Shown here one piece after another: positions 33,639 through 44,045 of a stretch of 64,000 nt of DNA. Origin of the DNA: JBKBUF01 sp046290815. GTDB taxonomy: Bacteria > Bacteroidota > Bacteroidia > Cytophagales > Cytophagaceae. Position 1 is the first letter of the stretch, and each line of letters starts with the position of its first letter. The position numbers and the translations under genes are program-made. Where the stretch lies: NCBI GenBank assembly GCA_046290815.1, contig JBKBUF010000019.1, positions 1-64,000 on the forward strand, read 5' to 3'. Under the pieces are notes generated by a model. The model was given only the letters and a program-made list of their open reading frames with translations, was not told the DNA's origin and did no database searches.

Positions 33639-36600
33639 ATGAAGAAAGTTGTTTTCAGACTCGTTTCTGCTATTTTTTTGTCAGCTTTACTTTTTACCCA
33701 TTCCATTTCCCAAGTTATTATAAATGAGGTTAGTTCCAATAATAGCTCCTATTATCAGGATGAAGATGGCGACTATGGGGATTGGATTGAACTTTTTAAT
33801 GCAGGAAGTTCTGCCGTAAATCTATCCGGTTATAAATTAAGCGACAGGCCTTTACTGCCTGCCAAATGGACTTTTCCTTCTGTTTCCATACCGGCAGGTG
33901 GATATTTTACAGTATATGCATCAGGGAAAAATAAAAATAAAGTAGTTGATCATTGGGAAAGTGTGGTACTGGAAAATCATACATGGCGATACAGGGTGCC
34001 AACAGCTACTATTGCAGGCTGGACAGACAGAAATTTTAATGATGGCTCATGGGCTCAGGGTCCCGCTGGTATCGGATATGGCGATGGTGATGATGCGACA
34101 ACAGTTCCTTCCGGTACGGTATCTGTTTTCATGAGACGTACCTTCAACATTGCAGACTCAGCAGCTATTCAGGCAATGATCCTCCACATGGATTATGATG
34201 ATGGTTTTGTGGCATATCTTAACGGAGTGGAAATTGCCAGAAGCAATATCAATGGCAACCCTCCTGCGTGGAATGCTACTGCTCCGGTTGACCGGGAAGC
34301 ACAAATGTATTCAGGTGGAACTCCTGAAGGATTTCCAATTTCCTCATCAGTTTTCAAGCCTTTATTAAGAAATGGGGCCAATGTACTGGCAATTCAGATT
34401 CATAACCACTCTTCTTCATCTTCAGATTTATCGGCAATACCGTTTCTTTCAGTAGGTGTAAGTACCACCAGCATGACTTACAGTCCTACACCTTCCTGGT
34501 TTACTGCGCCAGCAAATACAGCCTTCCTTCATACCAATTTTTCATTAAAAGCTTCAGGTGAGACTTTATATTTGTTTAATCCATCAGATGAAGTAATTAA
34601 TACAGTTGTAATACCACAGCTTTCAGTTGACGACACCTACGGAAGATATCCCAATGGAAGCAGTACCTTCAGGATTCTGGCACCACCAACACCTAATGCA
34701 AGCAACGGAAGTTCTACTGCATTCAATGGCTACCTCGATGCAACAGTTAGTTTTTCACTTCCTCCGGGATTTTATTCCGGGACACAATCTGTCACATGTA
34801 CTTGTTCCGATGCAACTGCCCTGATTCGGTACACTACCGATGGTAGTAAACCAACTGCGAGCAGTACTCAATATACAGGTGCCATATCAGTATCATCTTC
34901 CAGAGTGTTGAGAGCTGCTTGTTTCAAATCAGGATTTAAAACGAGAAATTTCGAGACAAACACATATTTTATCAACGACGCTGGTACCACACTAGCTGTT
35001 TTTTCAATCAGTACGCATCCGAATAATTTTTTCCATAACGATACCGGTATCTATGTACTTGGTCCGAATGCATCATCCAGCCCTCCTAACTATGGAGCCA
35101 ACTTCTGGCAGGATTGGGAAAGAGAAGTTCATATAGAGTATTTTGATAAAGGAAAGGTCCATCGGTTTGAGCAGGATTGCGGAATAAAAATATTCGGAGG
35201 TTGGTCAAGAGCCAATGCAATGAAAAGTCTTCGATTGATTCCTAATTCAAAATATGGGGAAAATAAAATCAGATATCCGTTATTTTCAGAAAAACCACAT
35301 ATTACAGAATTCGATCAGGTTCATTTGCGGAACGGAGGAAATGATTTCAATTATACCCACCTTAGAGATCAGACTAATAACAGAATCCTGAATTCAAACC
35401 CAGAAGTTCTGGGCAGTAAAACAAATATTGATTTCTCTGCCTATGAACCGGTCGCTGTATTTATTAATGGACAATATTGGGGAGTGCATCACCTTAGGGA
35501 GAGGTATAATCATGGATACTTCGAGTGGAATCATAATGTGAGTAAAGGTCAGTTTGAAATGCTTGAAATGGATGGCGATGTGGTAAAAGAAAGTGATGAG
35601 CATTTTGTCAACATGACCAATTTCATCGAAAATAATACAATGAGTACAGCCAATTATAATCAGGTAAAACAATGGCTTGATGTAGAAAACTATGTTGATT
35701 ACATGGCAGCTCAGATTTATCATACCAACTGGGACTGGCCTCATAATAATATTAAGTACTGGAGAAAAACAGCAGGAGGGAAGTGGAGATATTTGTATTA
35801 TGATACTGACTTTTCTTATGGCTTATTTGGTTTTACAGAGAACTCTCCGACTTTTAATGAACTGAACAGGGTGATCAATGACACAAGAAGCAAGCATTCG
35901 CCCATGTTCAAAAAGCTTTTGACCAATACAGAATTCAGAAATTACTTCGTCAACAGGTTTGCGGACCTGATGAATACAGTCTACAGACCTGCAAATATGA
36001 AAGGTGTGTTTGATGGTTTGAAAGCAGAATTGGATCCTGAGATGACAAGACATTTTAACCGTTGGCCTCAAAATGCTGGAAGTGTTACCGGATGGAATTC
36101 CAATTGCAGCGGTATAAGAACCTGGATGGACTCCCGTCCTACACCTGCAAGAAATCATATTATCTCTCAGTTTGGTCTGGTAAAAACAGTTAACGTTACT
36201 TTACAAGTGAACCCTGCAGGAGCGGGTGTAGTACAAATATCAACCATTACACCTTCTACCTATCCTTGGACCGGCACCTACTTCGATGGAGTGCCGGTAA
36301 CAATAACAGCTTATCCAAATCCGGGATATGCGTTTGCCAACTGGACCTCTTCTTCAGTTTCTGTAGGTACTCCTAATAGTGCATCAATTACTTTGAATAT
36401 TGGCGCCAATAATACTTTCACAGCAAACTTTACTACAACAACAAATATTCCTCGTCTTACTATAAGCGAAATCAATTACAATTCACCTGTTGACATGGAT
36501 GCTGCCGACTGGCTGGAATTACATAATTATGGTAATGCATCTATAAATTTATCAGGCTGGGTTCTTAAGGATGAAAATGAATACAACTCCTACAAAATCC

Positions 36601-39600
36601 CTCCGGGAACTATATTGGCACCGGGTCAATATCTTGTATTGGTAAGCAGTGTGACCAAATTTACCGGAGTGCATCCCGGCGTATCCAATTTCATTGGTCC
36701 CTTTGATTTTAACCTCAGCAATGCCGGAGAGCAAATACGACTTTATGATAATCTAGGTCGATTAAACCTTTCCATGACCTATGCTGATGTTTCACCTTGG
36801 CCATTGTATGCCGATGGTAAAGGAAGTACCCTGGAACTGATAGATCCTACAGGCAACCTAAGTGACGGAAGCAACTGGAAAGATGGCTGTAAAGGCGGTT
36901 CTCCCGGAAGCGCATTTACACCATGCCCATGTATGAATGTCGATCTGGGACCAGATAAAATTTTATGTTCTTCAGGAGGAACAGTGACTTTAAATACAGG
37001 GCTAACTGCACATGTTAACCGTAAATTTAACTGGTATTTTAATGGAACATTAATTGCTGCAGCCACAGGACCTACATTTAATTCTACTGCTGCAGGAGAG
37101 TATTATGTGGTGGTGGATTCTATGGGCTGCCTCAAAACAGATGCAGTCTCTGTTAAATCAGACTTAACTTTTTCCTTAGGAGATAATTTCACTTTGTGTA
37201 CACCAAGTGTCAGAATATTATCTTCAGGTTTAGACATGCCCGACATAACCAATGTTTGGAGGAAGGATGGAAATATAATTTCCGGAGAAACAAGCGCAAC
37301 ACTTAGAGTGAATTCACCAGGCACATATCAGTTAACGGTTTCAGCTCCTGGCTGCAGTTCAAGAAGCAGTCAGGTAGTTGTAAATTCCGCTGGTCCGATA
37401 CCGAACGATAATTCCAGATGTGGTAGCGGTACTGTTTCATTAAGTGTGACAGGCACCAAAACTTATGAATGGTACTCTGTGCCGACGGGAGGTTCGGTAC
37501 TTACTACGGGAAATAATTTTACAACACCGATACTTACCACTACTACTACATACTATGTAAGAGATGCATCTTTCTTTAATGGTATAGTGGGGCCTTCCAG
37601 TCCTTCAGAAGTGGGTGGTTCAGTATGGACAAATTCAGACTGGAGTTCTTCCACCAACGAATATAAAATGAGGTTCAACGTACTTGCTCCTGTAGTATTG
37701 GATGCTATTACAGTGTTTACGAACGGACCTCAAAATGTTACCATAAGAGTATTACAACCGGATAAAAGTACTATAAGATTTACCCGGACAGTCGCAGTAA
37801 CGACTACAGGTGAGTCCAGGATACCTTTGAACTTTGAATTTGTAAGCACTGATGTTAAGAATGGGTATTTTATTGATGCTATCGGTACAACTGGGCAATT
37901 GAGGATGAATGGTTCAGGTGCCACTACAGCTTATCCTTATTTGGGAGGGGGTAAGATAAATATAACCGGCGCTGTAGCTAACTGGGGAAGTATCAACGAC
38001 TGGTATCCATATTTCTATAAATGGGAGTATTCTTCCGGTCCTGGTCCCTGTGACAGAGTTCCGGTAGTGGCAACAATTAATGCTCCTGCAGCTGCTGCAG
38101 GTCCAATCTCTGGAAGTACAACCGCCTGCAGCAGCTCTTCCGGTAATACTTATTCTATAACCCCTGTACCTGGCGCAACTTCTTACACGTGGACTGTTCC
38201 TTCAGGTAGTACTATTACCAATGGATCAGGAACAAATAGTATAACAGTTACATTTGGTTCCACTAGCGGTACCATTAGTGTTACACCAGTAAGTCCTTGC
38301 GGCAATGGCGGGTCAAGCAGTATCTCTGTCACATTGAATCCTGCAGGTGCTTCTGCATCTGTTACTATCTCAGGGCCTAATTCAGTTTGTCAGGGACAAG
38401 GTGCAACCTTTACGGCCAACCCGGTTAACGGTGGTACACCTACATATCAGTGGAGAAAAAATGGTGTAAATATTTCAGGAGCTACATCTTCTACTTACAA
38501 TGCAACCGGCATTGTTCATGGTGATGTATTTTCTGTGATAATGACTTCAAGCCTTACTTGTGTAACAGGTTCTCCTGCTACCTCAAATTCCATAACGGTA
38601 ACTGTAAATCCTAATGTTACAGCATCTGTTTCAATTACTGCCAGTGCCACCACAATATGTTCAGGCTCCAGTGTAACTTTCACCGCTAATCCGGTTAACG
38701 GAGGTTCTACACCAACTTATCAATGGAGAAGGAACGGTATAAACATTTCCGGAGCTACAGGATCGCAATATACTACAAGCAGTCTTTCTGATAATGATCA
38801 GATAAGTGTACTAATGACTTCCAATAGTTCATGTGTTACAGGTTCTCCTGCTACTTCCAATGTCATAACCATGACTGTCAATACTTCACTACCTGTTTCA
38901 GTAAGTGTGGCGCCGGATGCTAATCCGGTTTGCCAGAATCAGCCTGTAGTCTTTACAGCTACTCCGACAAATGGAGGACCCGGGGCAACATATCAGTGGA
39001 GAAGAAATGGAGTGAATATTCCGGGGGCAACTCTTTCAACATTTTCAGCATCATCAGTAACACATAACGATGTGTATTCAGTTATAATGACATCGTCTCT
39101 GGAATGTGCATCAGGTTCACCTGCCACTTCCAATAATGTGGTGATGACTGTAAATAACAATCTACCTGCATCTGTAACCATATCACCTTCCGCTAATCCT
39201 GCATGTGCAGGCCAGGCAGTGACTTTTACTGCCACACCTTCCAACGGAGGATCTGCACCAACTTATGAGTGGAGAAGGAATGGTTCATTGCAATCTGGTG
39301 CAACTCAGTCAACCTTTACCATCTCTACATTAAATGACGGCGATATTATCACCTGTGTAATGCATTCTTCATTACAATGTGTATCCGGTTCACCGGCAAC
39401 TTCAAATGGTGTAATTATGACCATTAACTCAAGTCAACCTGCTTCAGTAAGCATTACTTCTTCGGCTACAAGCATCTGTACAGGCCAATCCGTTACATTC
39501 AATGCAACGCCGGTCAATGGTGGAACATCTCCTGCCTATCAGTGGTTGAGAAACGGATCAGAGATAGCTTCGGCAACAGGCGTAAATTTTACAAGCTCGA

Positions 39601-42600
39601 CTTTGGCTAATGGAGATCAGATAGCAGTTAGAATGACTTCTAATTCTACCTGTGCCACCGGATCACCGGCCACTTCCGCAGCCATTACAATGACAGTTAA
39701 TGCTTATCCTTCAGCAAGTATTACTGCAGGAGGTCCGACAACCTTCTGCGCAGGAGGAACGGTAAGCTTGTCTGCAAATACTGGAACTGGACTTAGCTAT
39801 CAGTGGAAGAATGGTGGTGTGAATATAGCTTCTGCAACCTCAGCAAATTACTCTGCAAATGCAACCGGAAATTATACAGTAGAAGTTACCCGTAACGGAT
39901 GCTCTACCACATCTACTCCTGTTACCGTTACTGTTACTCCACAACCAAGCACTGCAAATGCCGGTGCTGACCAGAATGTTTGCGGAAGTTCAGCAACACT
40001 GAATGGAAACATGCCTTCAGTGGGAACAGGTACATGGACAAAAGTAAGTGGCAATGGTACTATTGTAGATCCTTCTAACGCCAATTCTCCTGTAAGTGGG
40101 TTAAATGGTGTAAGTGTTTTCCGTTGGACTATTTCCAATGGAACTTGTCCTGTCTCCCATGATGAGGTAAGCATTTCTTCTACTGGTTCTGCCTCGGCAG
40201 AAGTTGTAATCAACGCAAGTGCCAATCCTGTTTGCCAGGGACAATCAGTTACATTTACAGCTACACCTGTCAATGGTGGTACTTCTCCGATTTATCAGTG
40301 GAGAGTTAATGGTTCTGTGGTGGGATCTAACAGTAACATTTATACTGCAAGCAATTTGTCAAACGGAGATAATGTACAGGTAACTATGACTTCTGACCTT
40401 ACGTGTGTTACAGGTTCTCCGGCAAATTCAAATACAATTACAATGACTGTAAATACTGGTGCTACGGCTTCTGTAAGCATCACTTCAACTGCTACAAGTA
40501 TTTGTGCCGGTCAGTCAGTAACTTTTAATGCCACTCCAACCAATGGCGGAACAGCTCCTGTTTATCAATGGTTGAGGAACGGAACAGAAATTGCTTCTGC
40601 TACAGGATTAAGTTATACAAGTACTTCACTGGTAAATGCAGATCAGATTTCGGTGAGAATGACATCCAATGCAACCTGTGCGACAAGTTCTCCTGCTACT
40701 TCATCCGCGATTACCATGACAGTGACCGCTTATCCTACAGCAACTATAACTGCCGGTGGTCCGACAACATTCTGCGCAGGAGGTTCTGTAAGCCTGGAAG
40801 CCAACACAGGTACAGGCCTTAGCTATCAGTGGAAAAACGGGGGAGTGAATATCCCTTCGGCTACAGCAGCAACCTATTCAGCAACTACATCCGGTAATTA
40901 TAGCGTTGAAGTTACACGAAACGGATGTGCAACAAGTTCTACAGCGGTTACTGTTACAGCAACACCACAACCAACTACAGCAGATGCCGGCGCGGATCAG
41001 ACAGTATGTGGAACAACTACTACTTTAAATGGAAATACGCCTGCTGTAGGAACAGGTGTATGGACAAAAATCAGCGGCAATGGTACGATTACCGATGCCT
41101 CAAGTCCTACGACCACAGTCACAGGCTTAAGTGGGACGGCAATGTTCCGCTGGACAATCAGCAACGGAAATTGCACTGAAAGTTTTGATGAAATTACTGT
41201 CAACGTAACAGCCACAGCTCCTGCGGAAGTTTATGTCAATCCAAGTGCAAATCCTGTATGCCAGGGGCAGCCTGTTACCTTTACTGCTGTACCTGTCAAT
41301 GGAGGTACATCTCCTGTTTACCAATGGAGCATAAATGGAAATGTCGTGGGTACTAATAGCGGTACATATACGGCATCTAATTTATCCAGCGGTGATCAGG
41401 TTAGGGTAACCATGACATCCAACTTATCATGCTCGACCGGTTCTCCTGCAAATTCTAATATTGTTACAATGGTGGTGAATGCTTCTCAGGCTGCGTCTGT
41501 AAATATTACTTCATCTGCAAGCACTATTTGCCAGGGCCAATCAGTAACATTTACTGCCAATCCTACAAATGGAGGCTCTAATCCCGGTTTCCAATGGTAT
41601 AGGAATGGGGTTTCCATTTCATCAGCAACCGACATAAGCTACACTTCTACATCTCTGGCTAACGGGGACCAGATATATGTTCAGATGACTTCCGATGCCA
41701 CCTGTGCCACCGGATCACCTGCTACTTCTAATATTGTTACAGCCACTGTAACTGCATATCCTCTGGCTCAGATAACTGCTTCCGGTTCTGCTTCTTTCTG
41801 TGAAGGATCCGGCGTTACATTAAATGCTAATTCGGGCACAGGTTTAAGTTACGTATGGAAAAGAGGACCTGAGGTAGTCTCTGCATCCGGAAGCGGATAT
41901 TTTGCAACGCAGGGAGGTAATTATACAGTTGATGTTACTTCAAACGGTTGTACATCCACATCTTCTCCTTTCACTGTTTATGTTAATCCATCACCTTCTA
42001 CTGCAAATGCAGGGACAGATCAGTCAATATGTTCCGGCTCCACCACACTTGATGGAAATGTCCCGCAGAATGGAAGTGGTATGTGGACAGTGATAAGTGG
42101 TGTTGGAAATGTTATTGATCCGGAGAATCCTAAATCTGCAGTTACCGGTCTTTCCGGAATTACTGTATTGAGATGGACAGTCAGCAACGGTCCATGTTCA
42201 CCTTCTTCAGATGAAGTAACAATAAATGCATCGCAGGGAGGACAAGCAGAAGTTTATATAAATGTAAGTGCAAATCCTGTATGCAACGGACAATCAGTGT
42301 CCTTTACTGCTATATCTTTCAACGGAGGATCTACTCCTCAATACTCATGGAGAGTTAATGATGTTGTTATCGGAGAGACTAGCCATATTTACACTACTAC
42401 CTCACTGGTAAATGGTGACAGAGTTCAGGTTGTAATGACTTCAGATTTATCCTGTGCCAGCGGTTCGCCTGCTTCTTCCAATGTTATAACCATGACAGTG
42501 AATCCAAGTCCGCAGGCTTCAGTAAGCATAAGTGCGAGTGGTACGGAAATTTGTCCGGGAGAGACAGTCTCTTTCTGGGCTACTACTGTAAACGGAGGTT

Positions 42601-43811
42601 CATTGCCTTCGTTTCAATGGATGAAAAACGGAATAGAAATTCCCGGCGCAAACTTTTATGAATATGCCACTGCAAATATCAGTAACGGAGATGTTTTTTC
42701 TGTTAGGATGACATCTTCATTTACATGTGTAAGTAATTCGCCTGCTAATTCGAATCAAATCGCTGTTACTTTGAATTCTGCAGTGGCAATGTCTGTAGAC
42801 TTGACCAGTTCATCGGAAAAAGTATGTCAAGGCAATCCTGTTACATTTACTGCGCTTCCCAAAAATGCAGGATCATCACCTCAGTATTCGTGGAAGGTAA
42901 ATGGTATGGATGCCGGTACTAATAATTCACAATTTACCAGCAGCAGCCTTCAAAATGGTGATGAAGTATATGTGGTAGTAAGCTCTGCCAGCGCATGTGT
43001 GATTGGATCACCTTCAAGTTCGAACAGAATAACCATAACAGTAGATGCTTCTCCGACAGTTGCAAATGCAGGTGCAGATCAAAGTATAACAGTAAATTAT
43101 ACAACCTTAAACGCTAATATACCAACAGTGGGTTCAGGTATGTGGACTCAAGTTGCAGGAGCAGGGTTTATATCTTCACCTGGATCACCTTCCACCAATG
43201 TTGGAGCACTAAGTATAGGTAACAACATTTACAGATGGACTATAAGCAATGGAATATGTCCGCCTTCTATTGACGAGGTAATTGTAGCTTATGGTTCTCA
43301 TGGTCAGTTCTTTATTTCAGGTCCTACCACAGTAAATGCAAATGAAACCCATACTTATACGGTTTCTGAAGTTTCCGGCGCTTCTTATAACTGGATACTT
43401 CCTGAAGGAGCTACAATCATCACCGGGCAGGGGACTAACTCAGTTACAATATACTTTGGTCCTAATGCTTCAGGTACTTTAACTGTTATTCAGAATTCAC
43501 TGGAAGGTGAAAAGACTGCAAGCGCTGAAATCAATGTAATAACCAGTGTAGATAAGGTATCATTTAATGAATTTAAACAAGTATTTCCTAATCCGTTCTT
43601 TGGTAAAACTCATATTTTGATAGGAACACAATCCAGAGAAAGAGTAAGTATTCAGGTGACCAATATGCTTGGTATCATACTTTATACTTCCGATGATCAT
43701 TTCACCAACGAGACCATTGAGTTCGGCGAAAAGCTGGCGGCAGGAGAGTATATAGTACATGCCAGCTATGGCGACAGGGTGCAGACGTTTAAGATTATTA
43801 AGTTTGAGTAG
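33639..43811 (+). CDS. Giant T9SS surface protein with lamin-tail, CotH kinase-like and Ig/PKD repeats
   Basis: A 3390-residue protein. Approximate domains: signal peptide 1-25; lamin-tail domain (LTD) 26-98 (VIINEVSSNNSSYYQDEDGD); beta-sandwich 104-260 (YDDGFVAYLNGVEIARSN); chitobiase C-terminal-type domain 365-447; CotH kinase-like domain 451-848 (GIKIFGGWSRANAMKSLRL; VFINGQYWGVHHLRERY; YDTDFSYGLF near 720); InlB-type repeat 853-934; second LTD 938-1097 (LTISEINYNSPVDMDAADWL); mixed Ig-like domains 1100-1570; about 19 Ig/PKD-like repeats to 3218; a PKD-like domain; T9SS type A signal 3312-3390 (VFPNPFFGKTHILIG). CotH relatives are secretory-kinase-like; the DxD acidic pair is present, but activity is unproven. 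It should stand on the cell surface and starts a block linked to a VTC polyphosphate-polymerase operon. Confidence 0.93.
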   Translation: MKKVVFRLVSAIFLSALLFTHSISQVIINEVSSNNSSYYQDEDGDYGDWIELFNAGSSAVNLSGYKLSDRPLLPAKWTFPSVSIPAGGYFTVYASGKNKNKVVDHWESVVLENHTWRYRVPTATIAGWTDRNFNDGSWAQGPAGIGYGDGDDATTVPSGTVSVFMRRTFNIADSAAIQAMILHMDYDDGFVAYLNGVEIARSNINGNPPAWNATAPVDREAQMYSGGTPEGFPISSSVFKPLLRNGANVLAIQIHNHSSSSSDLSAIPFLSVGVSTTSMTYSPTPSWFTAPANTAFLHTNFSLKASGETLYLFNPSDEVINTVVIPQLSVDDTYGRYPNGSSTFRILAPPTPNASNGSSTAFNGYLDATVSFSLPPGFYSGTQSVTCTCSDATALIRYTTDGSKPTASSTQYTGAISVSSSRVLRAACFKSGFKTRNFETNTYFINDAGTTLAVFSISTHPNNFFHNDTGIYVLGPNASSSPPNYGANFWQDWEREVHIEYFDKGKVHRFEQDCGIKIFGGWSRANAMKSLRLIPNSKYGENKIRYPLFSEKPHITEFDQVHLRNGGNDFNYTHLRDQTNNRILNSNPEVLGSKTNIDFSAYEPVAVFINGQYWGVHHLRERYNHGYFEWNHNVSKGQFEMLEMDGDVVKESDEHFVNMTNFIENNTMSTANYNQVKQWLDVENYVDYMAAQIYHTNWDWPHNNIKYWRKTAGGKWRYLYYDTDFSYGLFGFTENSPTFNELNRVINDTRSKHSPMFKKLLTNTEFRNYFVNRFADLMNTVYRPANMKGVFDGLKAELDPEMTRHFNRWPQNAGSVTGWNSNCSGIRTWMDSRPTPARNHIISQFGLVKTVNVTLQVNPAGAGVVQISTITPSTYPWTGTYFDGVPVTITAYPNPGYAFANWTSSSVSVGTPNSASITLNIGANNTFTANFTTTTNIPRLTISEINYNSPVDMDAADWLELHNYGNASINLSGWVLKDENEYNSYKIPPGTILAPGQYLVLVSSVTKFTGVHPGVSNFIGPFDFNLSNAGEQIRLYDNLGRLNLSMTYADVSPWPLYADGKGSTLELIDPTGNLSDGSNWKDGCKGGSPGSAFTPCPCMNVDLGPDKILCSSGGTVTLNTGLTAHVNRKFNWYFNGTLIAAATGPTFNSTAAGEYYVVVDSMGCLKTDAVSVKSDLTFSLGDNFTLCTPSVRILSSGLDMPDITNVWRKDGNIISGETSATLRVNSPGTYQLTVSAPGCSSRSSQVVVNSAGPIPNDNSRCGSGTVSLSVTGTKTYEWYSVPTGGSVLTTGNNFTTPILTTTTTYYVRDASFFNGIVGPSSPSEVGGSVWTNSDWSSSTNEYKMRFNVLAPVVLDAITVFTNGPQNVTIRVLQPDKSTIRFTRTVAVTTTGESRIPLNFEFVSTDVKNGYFIDAIGTTGQLRMNGSGATTAYPYLGGGKINITGAVANWGSINDWYPYFYKWEYSSGPGPCDRVPVVATINAPAAAAGPISGSTTACSSSSGNTYSITPVPGATSYTWTVPSGSTITNGSGTNSITVTFGSTSGTISVTPVSPCGNGGSSSISVTLNPAGASASVTISGPNSVCQGQGATFTANPVNGGTPTYQWRKNGVNISGATSSTYNATGIVHGDVFSVIMTSSLTCVTGSPATSNSITVTVNPNVTASVSITASATTICSGSSVTFTANPVNGGSTPTYQWRRNGINISGATGSQYTTSSLSDNDQISVLMTSNSSCVTGSPATSNVITMTVNTSLPVSVSVAPDANPVCQNQPVVFTATPTNGGPGATYQWRRNGVNIPGATLSTFSASSVTHNDVYSVIMTSSLECASGSPATSNNVVMTVNNNLPASVTISPSANPACAGQAVTFTATPSNGGSAPTYEWRRNGSLQSGATQSTFTISTLNDGDIITCVMHSSLQCVSGSPATSNGVIMTINSSQPASVSITSSATSICTGQSVTFNATPVNGGTSPAYQWLRNGSEIASATGVNFTSSTLANGDQIAVRMTSNSTCATGSPATSAAITMTVNAYPSASITAGGPTTFCAGGTVSLSANTGTGLSYQWKNGGVNIASATSANYSANATGNYTVEVTRNGCSTTSTPVTVTVTPQPSTANAGADQNVCGSSATLNGNMPSVGTGTWTKVSGNGTIVDPSNANSPVSGLNGVSVFRWTISNGTCPVSHDEVSISSTGSASAEVVINASANPVCQGQSVTFTATPVNGGTSPIYQWRVNGSVVGSNSNIYTASNLSNGDNVQVTMTSDLTCVTGSPANSNTITMTVNTGATASVSITSTATSICAGQSVTFNATPTNGGTAPVYQWLRNGTEIASATGLSYTSTSLVNADQISVRMTSNATCATSSPATSSAITMTVTAYPTATITAGGPTTFCAGGSVSLEANTGTGLSYQWKNGGVNIPSATAATYSATTSGNYSVEVTRNGCATSSTAVTVTATPQPTTADAGADQTVCGTTTTLNGNTPAVGTGVWTKISGNGTITDASSPTTTVTGLSGTAMFRWTISNGNCTESFDEITVNVTATAPAEVYVNPSANPVCQGQPVTFTAVPVNGGTSPVYQWSINGNVVGTNSGTYTASNLSSGDQVRVTMTSNLSCSTGSPANSNIVTMVVNASQAASVNITSSASTICQGQSVTFTANPTNGGSNPGFQWYRNGVSISSATDISYTSTSLANGDQIYVQMTSDATCATGSPATSNIVTATVTAYPLAQITASGSASFCEGSGVTLNANSGTGLSYVWKRGPEVVSASGSGYFATQGGNYTVDVTSNGCTSTSSPFTVYVNPSPSTANAGTDQSICSGSTTLDGNVPQNGSGMWTVISGVGNVIDPENPKSAVTGLSGITVLRWTVSNGPCSPSSDEVTINASQGGQAEVYINVSANPVCNGQSVSFTAISFNGGSTPQYSWRVNDVVIGETSHIYTTTSLVNGDRVQVVMTSDLSCASGSPASSNVITMTVNPSPQASVSISASGTEICPGETVSFWATTVNGGSLPSFQWMKNGIEIPGANFYEYATANISNGDVFSVRMTSSFTCVSNSPANSNQIAVTLNSAVAMSVDLTSSSEKVCQGNPVTFTALPKNAGSSPQYSWKVNGMDAGTNNSQFTSSSLQNGDEVYVVVSSASACVIGSPSSSNRITITVDASPTVANAGADQSITVNYTTLNANIPTVGSGMWTQVAGAGFISSPGSPSTNVGALSIGNNIYRWTISNGICPPSIDEVIVAYGSHGQFFISGPTTVNANETHTYTVSEVSGASYNWILPEGATIITGQGTNSVTIYFGPNASGTLTVIQNSLEGEKTASAEINVITSVDKVSFNEFKQVFPNPFFGKTHILIGTQSRERVSIQVTNMLGIILYTSDDHFTNETIEFGEKLAAGEYIVHASYGDRVQTFKIIKFE
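39160..43290 (+). repeat. Tandem supermodules of about 1.02 kb inside the giant gene
   Basis: Domains recur in the order long Ig, long Ig, short Ig, PKD-like. Supermodule starts fall near 39160, 40188, 41214 and 42238, a period of about 1025 bases or 341 residues. The last copy is altered: a third long Ig replaces the short one. Within units, phrases such as NPVCQGQSVTFTATPVNGG and NANAGADQ-like openings recur. Confidence 0.8.
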
Positions 43812-43813
43812 CG

Positions 43814-44040
43814 GTAAGCAGTTGGCGGTAAGAAGTAGGCAGTAAGCAGTTGGCAATAAGCAGTAAGGCAAGGAGTTTAAGAAAGAAGAAGTAAGAAATT
43901 AATAATAAGTAGGTGGTTAACGAATATGGTAATAAATAATAAGAAGGCAGTAAGGAGTAAGTAGTAAGTAGTAAGTAGTAAGTAGTAAGTAGTAGATAGC
44001 TATGCCTACTGGGGACATTTGCCTATTGCCTACTGCCTTC
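43814..44040. repeat. AAGCAGT heptamer repeats in a convergent junction
   Basis: The gap between the giant gene and the minus-strand LTD gene is filled with AAGCAGT/GGCAGTA words (43814-43870), AAGTAGT words (43945-43997), and inverted copies (TGCCTACTGCC, about 44020-44040). No gene is present. The inverted ends can fold into a hairpin and may terminate transcription from both sides. Confidence 0.8.
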
Positions 44041-44045
44041 TTAAA

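Noticed and set aside
38993..41324. Minus-strand and alternate-frame open frames within the giant gene
   Set aside because: They arise from the repetitive Thr/Ser-rich coding sequence and have no start context or recognisable product.
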